64,000 nt of DNA from Haliclona indistincta (lineage: Eukaryota > Porifera > Demospongiae > Haplosclerida > Chalinidae): the NCBI GenBank assembly GCA_964017065.1, contig OZ024787.1:12773344-12837343 (forward strand). The letters run 5' to 3'. A model generated the notes under the pieces. The model was given only the letters and a program-made list of their open reading frames with translations, did not search any database and was not told the origin of the DNA. Below, in pieces: positions 11,986 through 24,215 of the stretch. A program made the position numbers and the translations under genes. Within the stretch, counting starts at the first letter, position 1, and each line of letters starts with the position of its first letter.

Positions 11986-13493
11986 TTCCACATGAGACCA
12001 CCAGCTCTCAGCTCTCCATCTGTCAGCTTGAGCTCTATCCTGTTCTATGATGGCTGAGCAGAGTGATGGGAGGTGTGGCTAAGAATGAGAACAACAAACA
12101 AGACAATTACGCTAGTTAGTGTAACTATAGCGACCTACCTGGAGTTGAACAACGTCAGTTGTATACATAACAACAACAGATGAAAATCAGACATAGCACA
12201 GAGAAAGTTAGTGCTACGCTGCTGATCAAGATATCGTATGAGACCATCAAAACTCTGAAAAATAAAACATTACCACAAGTACCAATCAGCTTCTAACCAT
12301 CATATGGCTAGCAGAGGTCATTGTAAAATGGCTGACCTGTAATTGTCCAATGTTGTCTCTGTTCTCAACAGTGAAGGGGTCTCCATTCCCTCCTGGTAGT
12401 GAGGGCTTGGGTCTCTTGGGTGTGGTCGTAGTGAGCTCTACCAGTAGGTACTCTACTGGTAGTGGTCTGGCTAGTCTAGTGACCTCATTACCATACTCTC
12501 CTTTAGACTAGACCAACACACACATCATGGTATCATCATGATCAGTACTATACTACTCACAGTATAGAACACATCTGGTACATACTGGTCTGATGTGGAT
12601 TCTCTGATGTAGCCCAACTCATGAGCATCGAGTGTAGGAACAAAACAATCATCTCTCACTAGAGCCATACACTGGTTAGAGACCTGGGAGACAATGGACT
12701 ATCATCAGAGGTGGAATACAATAATTATCAAACATATTATACCGACGGCAAATTACACTGCATCAATTTGCAATACATGCAGACCATTATACAGAATGCA
12801 TTACGAGAAAGAGGAAGTACCTGATATCCTTTCATTTCCACCTGATTCTGGTCATTACCAGAGACACACACTGTCACAAACTTGGATCCAAAGGAGCCTC
12901 CCTTAGCCTCACCACACAGATTAGAGTAGAGGTTCTGGAAATCAGCAGCCATGATGCACTCCTCTGCACTCAACCAGTGAGTGTGCTGTAGTCAGGCAAG
13001 ACAGGGTCATACAGCTACTGAGCTAGTCACTAACTATGTTCCTCTTGTGAGCTACTCTACCATTGCCTTCTGACTCCAGATCAGTGAATATCCATCCAAC
13101 CTACACACAAGCTAGCTCAATGATCCACACACAATCTCTCACACTGACTCACTCTCTGTATTCCAAGGTAGCCAGCTAGTTCATCTACATGTCGTGATTT
13201 AGGATCCTCTAGTAGCTCAACACTATACTGTGAACAAGCCTACACATGAACACACCCATAGCTATAGTGCCATCACAGCAGTGTTATTGTACTAACCTAT
13301 GGTGGTTCATATATCGCAGCTACAACAGCCTTTATACCTAGTGGTACCTCTTCATACTGCTCATAGCGACCTATCAGAAACCCCACCCTCTGAGCCCCTC
13401 CTGACTGTCTCCATCTCTCCAGGAACTTGTCAACAATAACAGAATCTTCAAACATGACATTATCAACATGACGATATGGCTACAGAAAGAGAG

Positions 13494-13538
<45 letters not shown>

Positions 13539-14098
13539 GAGTTCAGTTGATGAGTGGTGTGTGTCTCAGTACAGTTGAGGGTCTCTAGCTGTCTCGGTGT
13601 ATTAATCCATCTCTCTTCTTCAGTAATTGATCAATCTCATCCTCCATCGTATCCTTGGTCGTCTCTTGCTGTAGACCACGCCCACTAGTCTCTGAAAGAT
13701 ACAACGTGTCCCCATGCCTGTTTAAGACAAAAGAATGATCACGTGACAAACTAGACAAGTCACGTGAACTCTACAGAATTCACGTGCAGTACTAACTTGA
13801 TAGGAATAGCCTGCAGCGTTAGTCCTAGCTCCTTCTGGCTCGGTTCATTACGATATCCCGCGGAACGGTAGACGGAGAACGACTGAGACTCGTCCAGCTA
13901 AAATTCTCTCGTTACCCATGGTTACCTGCACACGAGCCCGACTGAGCACGAGCCTGCACAGCATTCAGTGGTACAGCTAGATCTCGTCTCTGTATTCATC
14001 ACTAGCTGGCTCACCTTTTCTAGTAGCGTCCTCAGTAAGTCTGAGGAGTTAGCAGTGATTCGCTTCGTACCGTTCTTGCTCTGTACACGAACTATCAT
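11959..14098 (-). pseudogene. NPLOC4: NPLOC4 (NPL4) copy with inactivating lesions
   Basis: NPL4 is the Ufd1 partner that delivers ubiquitinated clients to p97/VCP. Exons on the minus strand: 14015-14098 (start, UBX-like MIVRVQSKNGTKRITANSS), 13797-13897, 13717 to about 13585, 13297-13479 (MPN start, [14 protein letters not shown]), 13153-13239, 13035-13100, 12821-12985, 12561-12683 (VSNQCMALVRDD), 12337-12507, about 12130-12250, and 11959-12039 (ending VEQLVMAASG, stop). The domain order matches animal NPLOC4. Lesions: exon 3 runs into TAG at 13585-13587 without a good donor; the zinc-binding region expected between exon 3 and the MPN exon is absent and a GA microsatellite lies there; the MPN exon ends EPP followed by TAG where animals have Gln; the DFHLLLL exon needs a frameshift to continue TTDVVQLQ; about 18 residues before the last exon are missing. 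Several independent lesions argue for a pseudogene rather than one sequencing error. Confidence 0.8.
13493..13536. repeat. (GA)n microsatellite
   Basis: Read on the NPLOC4 strand this is a CT tract leading directly to the acceptor of the MPN exon (13,479). It stands where the zinc-binding exons of NPLOC4 should be. Confidence 0.9.
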
Positions 14099-14264
14099 GC
14101 TCAGTGGTCAGCTGCTCTGCTGCCCCTAGTAATTAACTTGATTGAAGGCGGGGCTCGTAAACACATCACGTGATATTTTTAACAGCCCTTTCGTTGGCTT
14201 TCGCAGCAGCCTGAGCCTTTTCTCTCACTTTCTCTATCTTCCTCAACTTTACAACAGAACTAAA
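14099..14264. promoter_or_regulatory. Divergent NPLOC4 / ankyrin-Roc-COR-Death intergenic promoter region
   Basis: Only 166 bp separate the two predicted start codons, which face away from each other. It contains atcacgtgat, an E-box-like palindrome. No TATA box is evident. Shared promoter function is inferred from geometry alone. Confidence 0.5.
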
Positions 14265-17200
14265 ATGAGTTCACAGGAGCAATTGGTGAGTGATGAGTAC
14301 TAATAATTTCAGTCTCAAGTCAAAACAGAGCATGTTATCAGAAATACGTCACTTTTCATTCATTTGTGATTCATATGATGTGTTATTATGCCTCGGTGGG
14401 CGGAGCCACGAGGCATACAGTAGTTCGTTTGTCATTATGCCTCGGTGGGCGGAGCCACGAGGCATACTGTAATCGCGTTGTCTGTCATTCTGTCTGTCTG
14501 TTACACCATTTTTGCGGCGCACGCTGAACGGTGAGCTCTGAAACTTGCAATGCAGGTATAACTCGACATTATCTCGGTTGTGTATTAGCGAAAGTTCGAT
14601 GCAAAGCTTTGTTCTAGAGTTATGGCGCGGTTTGCTCTCCTATAGATGGCTTTGCTGACGATCAGGACTTCTCAGAAAACAAAACTACTCACAGCAGACT
14701 GCCTAGTAGCTTGTAGGTTAAATTTATACTACATGATGGCAGCGCAGGTCCGTAGAAACTGCGCGAGGAAGCTACTTGCAACCAGAACCCGGCAGGTTAC
14801 TGCCATTCAATGCATAGGCACGCCCAGTTAATTAAAATAATATAAAATAATATTAATAATACTCAGCACTGTTTGGCTTCTGATTGCATAACTACAAGTA
14901 TGCTATATTGCTTCTGCTCGTGCTATATTCGAATGCTGCAGCTGATGAATATGAATATTACTCTGTTATAGCATTACATGCTCAAATTTTAACATCCACC
15001 GAGGCATAACCAGCACCAATGGTGCATTTTTTTCCGTCTGTTACTTCAGTTTTGCGGCGTACGCTGAAAGGTAAGCTCTGAAACTAGCAATGCAAGTAGA
15101 ACTCGATATTATCTCGCTTTGTAACATTTGAAACTTGTATACGAAGCTTCGTTCTCGAGTTATGGCGTGATGTAATTGTTTGCCGTTGCTGGCGATCTGG
15201 ACTTCTCCAAAGGCAAAGCTGTCCACAGTTGACTGCCTAGAAGCTGATAGGTTCAAATTTTACTACAGGATAGCAGCGCAGGTCCAGAGAAATCGTGTAA
15301 GCAAGCTATGGAAGCTATCTCGCTCGTGGTATGCGTGTGACTGCTGTGCTAACCACTGTAGACACGCCCAGTTGAATTGTGGTTAGCACTGATTGGCTTC
15401 TGATTGCATAACTAAAGCACTGCATTGTACAGAAATCCTGTAGGTGGAATGATGGATAGTTGTGTTTGTGATATTTGCTTATAGTGTTATAGTGAGGCGG
15501 CAGAGCAGAACAATCGTGCATTTTGTGATAAAAGCATCAAATTTGCTATACATGTTACTAAAGGTGTTACAAAAAGATTTGGATATTGGGCCACATCATA
15601 ATTTTAACCCTTGGTCTTTAAAATGTTAATTAATGGTTATTATGTCCGTCGTAATTTTAAACAATTTTCAACAATCCAAAATGCAAAACTTCACAGTTAT
15701 GGAAGAATTGGAATCACTAAATGCATTGATGATGTTTGTAATTGTGCACTACTACCTCAAGAGAAATAAGAATAGAAAAGTGAATTACTTAATATCTCAT
15801 GAATAATTCATTTCATTTGGTTATCATTAATTCTGGTGTAGCTAATTCGCTTATATAAAGCAGTGAACTTCTTACCCTTGATACTCAAAGTGTTTACAAA
15901 TTATTCTGCAGCAGAGACAGTCTGAAGTTTATAATAAATGGACAATTTTGAGTAAGTTTTTTTACATGACAATTCAAAGAAACTTGAATGTGTCAGCATA
16001 GCTAAAGTAAGAGTAAGCCAGCAGCTGATATAGTCATTTTAAGACTTTATGTTGGAAGACATGGCAAGATACAGATACATCAAGCACTTTGTGTAATACA
16101 ATTGTCATATCCCTCTCTGACAATAACCTCTTTCAGTTAACAGTAAGGACTGCTAGTGCTGCTAAATGTAACTGAAAGAGGTTATTGTCAGAGATGGATA
16201 TGTTACACAAAGTGCTTGATGTATCTGTATCTTGCCATGTCTTCCAACATAAAGTCTTAAAATGACTATATCAGCTGCTGGCTTACTCTTACTTTAGCTA
16301 TGCTGACACATTCAAGTTTCTTTTAATTGTCATGTAAAAAACTTACTCAAAATTGTCCATTTATTATAAACTTCAGGCTGTCTCTACTGCAGCATAATTT
16401 GTAAACACTTTGAGTATCAAGGGTAAGAAACTCACTGTTTTATATAAGCGAATTAGCTATACCATGATAACCAAATGAAATGAATTATTCATGAGACATT
16501 AAGCAATTCACTTTTCTATTCTTATTTCTCTTGAGGTTGTAGTGCACAATTACAAACATCATCAATGCATTTAGTGATTCCAATTCTTCCATAACTGTGA
16601 AGTTTTGCATTTTGGATTGTTGAAAATTGTTTAAAATTATGACGGACATAATAACCATTAATTAACATTTTAAAGACCAAGGGTTAAAATTATGATGTGG
16701 CCCAATATCCAAATCTTTTTGTAACACCTTTAGTAACATGTATAGCAAATTTGATGCTTTTATCACAAAATGCATAATACTTGTGGAATTTTAAACTGTA
16801 CCGCCTCACTATTAGTAAAAAGCTGGATACTATTAGCTCTATTATTAATAATTATTTTGTCAGACATTTTTTACTCGTTGCTGTACAGAAATCCTTTATA
16901 CATGCATCTGCAGTTGCTTGTTTGTGGAATGGTGGCTAGTTACTGTACAGGAATTGTGCTATAGCTTGTATAATAGGTGGAGTTTACTGTAGCTAGTCCT
17001 GCTGTGTACTTGCTTATGGTGTTAGTAAAAGCTGGATACCATTTGCTCTATATTATTTGTCAGACAAAATTTTAAATTACTTTTTTTATTGTATAATTAT
17101 GTGAAATTGTGGCATTCCACCGAGGCATCTGCACCTTTGGTGCTTATATTTCGTTTGTTTGTTTGTCAGTCATTCCGTCTGTTACTTCAGTTTTGCGGCG

Positions 17201-20200
17201 CACGCTGAACGCCGAGCCCTGAAACTAGCAATGCAAGTAGAACTCGATATTATCTCGCTTTTCATCATTTGAAATTTGTACACGAAGCTTCGTTCTCGAG
17301 TTATGGCGTGATTTGCTTACTTTTTTTACCGTTGCTGGCGATCTGGACTACTCCAATGACAAAGCTGTCCACAGTTGACTGCCTAGAAGCTGATAATCAG
17401 CTAAGATAGGTTCAAATTTTACTACAGGATATCAGCGCAGGTCCAGAGAAATCGTGTAAGCAAGCTATGGAAGCTATCTCGCTCGTGGTATGACTGCTGC
17501 GCTAAACACTGTAGACACGCCCAGTTGAAATGTGGTTAGCACTGATTGGCTTCTGATTGCATAACTAAAGTACAGAAATCCTGTATGCATGCATCTGCAG
17601 TTTCTGTGTTTATGGAATGGTGGATAGTGGTCACCGAGGCATCTGCACCTTAGGTGCTTCATTTGTAAGTGTAGCAGCTGTCATTGTTTGATACATGATG
17701 TTATGTTGTGTTCACAGAATCAAGACCTCTATAATGCTAGTGAGAGAGGTGATGTGACAGAAGTGAAACAACTCTTGTCACGGGGAGCTGATCCCAACCA
17801 TCATAGTACTGGTCAATTTGATGTGAGTTGTGTGTGATTGTGTTGAGTCATGTAGTAACAGGTGTGTAATCCACACTACATCAGTTCTCACTCACAGTCA
17901 GTAACTGATCATTCATCTTTGTACAGTGTGGTATTGATCACTGGACCGTTCCCAATTATACAGACCTCTCTAGTCTACCATGTGTCACACAGTTTCATAA
18001 CCTTAGAATTTCCGTATAGCTCCGTATACTAGGCAAGTTCACTGCATACTACCGTAAACTATGGAAATCACACGGTCGCACTCAATCGAAGGTTGAGATG
18101 TCTGCAATTATAGTTGAAGTCATGATAGTGAAATAATACCATGGGCTCCTGATAATACTTATACGTGAAAGTAGTATAGTGTACAGCAGTACAGGCATCA
18201 TGGTACACCTACTAGCTGTAGCTTTGTCTAGTGAAATGTATCACAAACATTGTTGAAAGGATGCACACTAACTCCAGTGACTGGAAGTGAAGAAATTGAT
18301 ACCAAGATAAGAATCTACTCGTAAGCAATCATGCACAATCAGCATCCGTACCAACGCTATGGCTGCGTTTACACGGTGACGCTTTCAGCTGAAATGCGCA
18401 AAAACGCAAACTTTTCTTTGCGGATGCGCCTTTTGTTTACACGACAACGACGAAAACGAGTGGCGTTTTCAAGGGAAGCAGTATCAAAACGAAGACGGTT
18501 CTCAAAGTGGAAACTTTCAAAAACGATAAAACAGAAACGACAATTTTCATCGTGTAAACAGCAAAAACGGGAAGCGCACGCGTTATCGAAAAGAATTTCA
18601 ACTTGAGATGGCGGAAACAGAGCTTCTTTTACTCGTGCTGCTGCTAAGCTGCTTATTGGTTTTGCAGCAAGCGACAATGATCGAATACGGACGTCTCCAT
18701 GCCCATAGAGCGAGGAATAGTACCATGATAGAACTACCGGAATGATTTTCGTTGAAAAAAGTGGCAGTCTTCTTCGCAGGAGGCTTAGGCACTTGGAAGC
18801 AGCCTCTTTCGAGTTGTTTTGGGGTGGCATCGTCGATCATGCACGCACATCGCCTAGCTGTATTAAAGTTGTCTGTTCACATCACGCCTATAATGGGTGT
18901 GGTTAATAAGATGAGAACGCATGCGTTTTCAGTCTCGTTTTTAAAACTGTTTACACGACGATGCGTATTGTGACGGTCGAGACCCAGTGTGTTTTCATTG
19001 CTATCGTCACCGTGTAAACGCAGCCTATAGCTAGACTTATGAGATTGTAGATCATTTTTGAAAGCTAATACTGCCGGAAAGGGTGTTGTGATGGTAGACA
19101 GCTTCAGAGTTTTGTCCAGCTTTTTATTTTTCAGATTGTATCACATTGTTGTTTGTTGTCCAACTTATCATGTTGTAGAGGCTTGAGTGGTTAGGGGTTG
19201 ACATATCTAGAAGTCTCTAACCCAAAGATTTTATTATTCCAAACTTTTTGACTGCTTTGTAGCAGTCTTCATCAGTGGAGTACAGTATAAACAAAAACTA
19301 CAACACTACTTAAAGAAGACGCTTGACGAAGACTGCTGTGAAGCAGTCGAAACATTCGAAAGTATAAATCTTTGGGTTAGAATCATGCTATAATATACTT
19401 CTAGAACTTACCGTATAGCCGTTTTTTTTTCGCTGGTCAAATATTTCGTTAGCCAAATTTTGGCTGGGTCTAATTTTTGTCACAGAGCCACGTCACAGAA
19501 CTTTTTAAAATAATAGGCAAAAAGAATTTTTCGAAATCTAATTTTCGACCTGCACCAGCCGTTCGAAAATTAAATCCACATCAAAAAAACGGCTATACGG
19601 TTGTTTTGAGATACATTGTACCAATCATGTATGAATCTCATTATCAAAATGGATGAATTACATTAGCATGTTCACTGATCACTTGCACGTATAGTACTAG
19701 TTACAGCACTGAATTTAAGCAAACATACAGAGCAGGTGTCTGACTATCCACTGTGCTAAATTTTTATGTATCTCACATGTTTGAGTCTAGAAAGTTTTGA
19801 TCTCTGGGTTTTTAGCAGATTTCAGATTCGTACAATGCTATATGTGAGTTAAGCTACCAAATTTGTTATGGTGACAGATTGACTATTGAGTGAACAGATT
19901 TCCAAGGCTTTTTATTAACTCAAAGCAATACTCTCTCTTTGTGGTCATTGGGTCTACACAGGACTCTTGCGATTTGCTGGGATGCTGCTAGTTATAGAAG
20001 TTGCTTCTGTTGAATCTACTGGTCCTCTTTGGTCTGCCAGCATATTGCAAGCACCAGTCATAGTTGTTCTTGTTGCTATGACTACCCACGGGTATTCAGA
20101 GATTAATTTTTTAAACGGAATTCCATCTGATGACCACGTACATTGCTGACAATGAGACTAGTCATATGGTTACATCTTGTGAACCTAATTATTGTCACTG

Positions 20201-23200
20201 TATAATAAGAATATTGGTAGCCAGCTAGCAGTACATACACTGTTTGATTGGAGTGTGTGAGGTTCATAATAGGATAATATTGTAACTGTGTCTGCCATTG
20301 ACAATGTTTTATTGTTTTGTTTCAGGAGGAGCAAACTCCTCTACACATCAGTGCTAGAAAAGGACATGAAGATGTGGCAAAGCTACTATTACAACAAAGC
20401 AATATAGCTATTGATGCTCGTGATGAGGTACGTGTACATTATGGTAACATTTCTATAGTGAGCTAGATCCTCTTGTGCACTAGTGAATCAACAGATAAGG
20501 TGGACTTGAAGTTTGTCCATTAGTTTTCACTTGTTGATGCCTGCAGTGCTGTAGTTAGTATGATTTCATGTCACATGTTTAGTAAATGTGGTTTTTGTTG
20601 TGTATGAGAGTTGGAAAACATGTCATTTTCAGGTGGTGGGTTACCGTTCATTTATGAATATTAATGAGCTAAATCATTTTGCTACAGAGACTGTTGGACA
20701 GCTCAAAACTCACTGTGAAGTATCATATCGTGCATCTGTGCATAGCCAACGACTTGTGAAAATCTGCAAAGTGCATCCAGCATACAAATTTTTCTCTCAA
20801 GATAACGTGACATGAAGAGTTGTAGCTAGTTGATGAAAAGCATCTTATTTCAAGCCAACAATAATTATTCTCCAATGATCAACACAGCCTTTATTACGGA
20901 GATATAATGTGTTAGTGACCAGAAACAGAGATATAGTGATCAGTTTATAAAGCATCATAAAAACCTCCTTAGAGCGAATTTACCAGAAATACTGTCAATC
21001 CCTCCGCAAATTGTTTATCTACAAGTACGTACTAGTCAGTAAACACAGTTCTCTACACAGAATCTTAAATCTTTTGATTAATTCTGAACTTGATCTCCGC
21101 CGTTGCCGTGTATTGTGTAGTAACGTGAGCCATGCCCTCATCATGGCTTAAAATATTCACAATGCATGTGAATGGTCCATTCCCAATTCCCAATTATGGA
21201 ATTTGTGATTATTATTCAAAGATGATAACAGTAAATCTGGTTTTGTTTACTATTGTTTTGTACTATAGATGGTGGATTATTGTTGGTTGATTATTGTTAC
21301 TGAGACACTCATAGTACATGATCATAACATGTTGTGTTTACTTGTTTGTCAATAGGATGATTGGACACCACTTAATGGGAGTGCTAGATATGGCCATACA
21401 GCAGTACTGAAGCTGCTGGTTAATGCTGGTGCTAATATCAGTTCAGTTTCCAATGTGAGTACAAAGTGTGTCTACATTATGAGATTGTGATGGATCAGAG
21501 CATAGATACTACAGTACGGGATAGGAAGCTGCACTTAATTGGGTGGTCGATGCACATTACCCTTGACGTCACATGATGATTACATTTTCGTGTATGTTCC
21601 GTGTATTGTGCTCTCTGTGTTTTGAGAATCTGTGATAGCACAGCCAAGAATCTACCAAGAACTTTGCCTTATACACGGTCAAACAACGGCTAGTTGTCTG
21701 GATATTTGTTTATTGCACAGCTGGTCTATCCTTCATGAGAGGGTTTGGACCTTGGTACAGTGAAACCTAGCTGCATTACATGTCTATAGTGAAATTGATT
21801 GCATGTCTCTACTGTACGATTACACACGTAACACTTACAGCAAGTTGTGTGATTATGCCGAGATTCTGTGACACTAAAAGCTTGTTTTTTTATAATTTTA
21901 GCATTATACGTGTTTTAGAGCTACTCACTGTTGACTAAAGAGTGTAGCAAGGTCGTCTGGTGACTGTGGTCACTCGTTTGTCGATCGCTAAGCATGCTTG
22001 TCATTACCAACCGTCAGTTAGTGAAGAGGTGTGGTTCTCTGTTTGGTCACCACAAGGTTTTACACGGTACTGACGGACGCTTGTTGAGTGGGCGCTTTAC
22101 GCATTGGACAGGGCCGCACTAGGCAAGTCGATAGTAAATCATATTGTTCAGATGTCGATCGGGACTCAAGCATATGGCTGCAATAGAGAGGTGACTGCGT
22201 TACTCAGGTGACCGCTAGCTCAGGTTTCACTGTACACAATATTGTGAGGTATTGAGACATGTACTATTGCATGTGATCATGTCAATGTAGTGTTTAATGT
22301 AACAAGTGAGCATTTATTATCATGTGTGGGTTGGAAACATTCTGTGACCTCTCTAATAAATTCTTGAATCAAAAGTTCATTATCAATGTCATCTATTGAA
22401 AGTAGAAGCAGGCGCTGCCTAATGTTGAAGGTGTGGTTTACTGCGCTAAAAAGCTAGCAACAGTACGCTGGTAAAAGAATCCAATCACACTGCTACTCTT
22501 AATAGCACGATCAATTATATGGATTCCTTCTTGAATTTTGTGAAAGTATGCATGTGCTAAACAATTGTCTGACACTTGCACTCTTTTGTTTCCACAGTAT
22601 GGTATCACTGCACTACATCTTGCTGCTCAACGTGGTTATCTTGATACTGTCAAATTCCTTATTCTACATGGAGCTGACCCGTCTGTCAATGACAAAGTGA
22701 GTGTTATTATCATTTGGTAGTGTTGTGTTGTTGGTAGTTGTATGGTCACAGCTCAACTGATGTGGATTATAGTACAATGTAGTTATTGTATCTTGTAATT
22801 TCACTAGTTTGTTTATTACATATCTCAAGGTACAATACACTAGTGAATTTATCATGTTAGTTTGATTCATTCCTCATTCCATACGATGACATGTCAACCC
22901 TTTTCAGTTCAATGTGTCAGATTTAGTAATCTTACTAATTTATGGAACATGCAAATATTACGGAAGTATACAGTGTTATAAGGAAATACTGTAGGGTCAG
23001 TTTTTGTGACAGCTACAGTACCGCTCACGAGCAAGTTTACAACAGTCAACTGCACGCACGCATCTCGCAGTTGCTTTATGTGTAATCGCGAGTGTGTGTA
23101 TTGTATCGCACTCAATGTGTGATGCACAGATAAACTACGAGTCGCTTGAGAGCTGCTTGCTTCATGAGTATAAACTTAAACGCACGAAATTAAAATAATG

Positions 23201-23559
23201 CTTAAGAAACCAGGTATCTGTTGTTATTCTATGTTCAAAAGTGTGTCTCACATGCAATGCGTGAGGGTTCTGGGCCAGTGCCAGCTAAGTTTGACTGATA
23301 CAGTGATATATCTTTGCGCGTAACGCAGGAAACGTTTTTGGGATTAATTTTATTCATAAAATTAATTGCTGCTTTATGTCTCACACCTACCACTACAGCA
23401 CGATCCAAATGTTTAATTCTCAGAAAGTGTGACAGATAGAAAGCTGTCTTGAAATAAGTTCTTTGTAGCGCCCCTACATGTAGGATTAACATTTTTAATA
23501 CTAATTTATTTTATGCGTTTTGTGTTTATAATTATTGTTCCTGTTACATGCTTGGCTTG

Positions 23560-23598
<39 letters not shown>

Positions 23599-24183
23599 GG
23601 GGGGTGGGTGCCCTGGTGGTTCAACTGGTAGAGTCTTGGGCTTACAACCCAGAGGACACTGGCCCGAACCCCAGAGCAGGAGGAAAAAAACCATCACATG
23701 TACTCCAGCCACCAGCCGACCCATCTGTAAAACGGGTACCTGGTCTTGTACTGGGGAGGCAAAGTTCACTGGCTGTGGTCATGTACAATAGGAGGTCCAT
23801 GTGGGCACATGTTCACGCCTCCTGTTGTGATCACAGCTGGATGCTCCTGCAAGATGCCTGGCCAGGCTTCAGGAGATACCATCATGCTAGCACCGGCCCT
23901 AGAACCTGCTTAGTGCACAGGAATCCTAGCACGTATGTTTCCATCCTTACTGCTGGGTCCGCATCACCACCTGCACATTCATGGTGTGGAATCACTTCCA
24001 CATTCGTGGTGTAGAACTCCTCTTGAGGAGGGTGGCGGGTAAACTTTGTCCTTTGTCCTTTTTGTGTGTGGGGGGGGTGGGTGGAGGTGGGGGTGCCGGG
24101 GTGAGTGTGTGTGGGTGGGTGTGGGTGTGTGTGTGGGTGTGTGTGTGTGTGTGTCTCGGGTGTGTGTGTCAGCGTGTGTGTGT

Positions 24184-24215
<32 letters not shown>

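Larger units (their letters stand above)
14286..17717. other. Intron 1 of copy B, filled with repeats
   Basis: No exon is seen. It holds three copies of the GAGGCAT family and a 1.3-kb foldback element (listed separately). A duplicated 27-bp palindromic-ended segment (cctcggtgggcggagccacg) occurs at about 14,390 and 14,437. Confidence 0.75.
17823..20325. other. Intron 2 of copy B
   Basis: Contains the TIR element at 18,361, a foldback at 19,206 and a small MITE at 19,409. The rest shows no gene-like signal; short open frames near 18.3-18.9 kb and 19.97 kb lie in element or spacer sequence. Confidence 0.6.

Noticed and set aside
18331..18973. Short open frames of 70-150 codons around 18.4-18.9 kb
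   Set aside because: They lie inside the TIR element on both strands, overlap each other and show no known domain.
23608..23680. Functional tRNA-Val gene
   Set aside because: T arm does not pair, the B box is degenerate, and it is fused to a SINE-like body.
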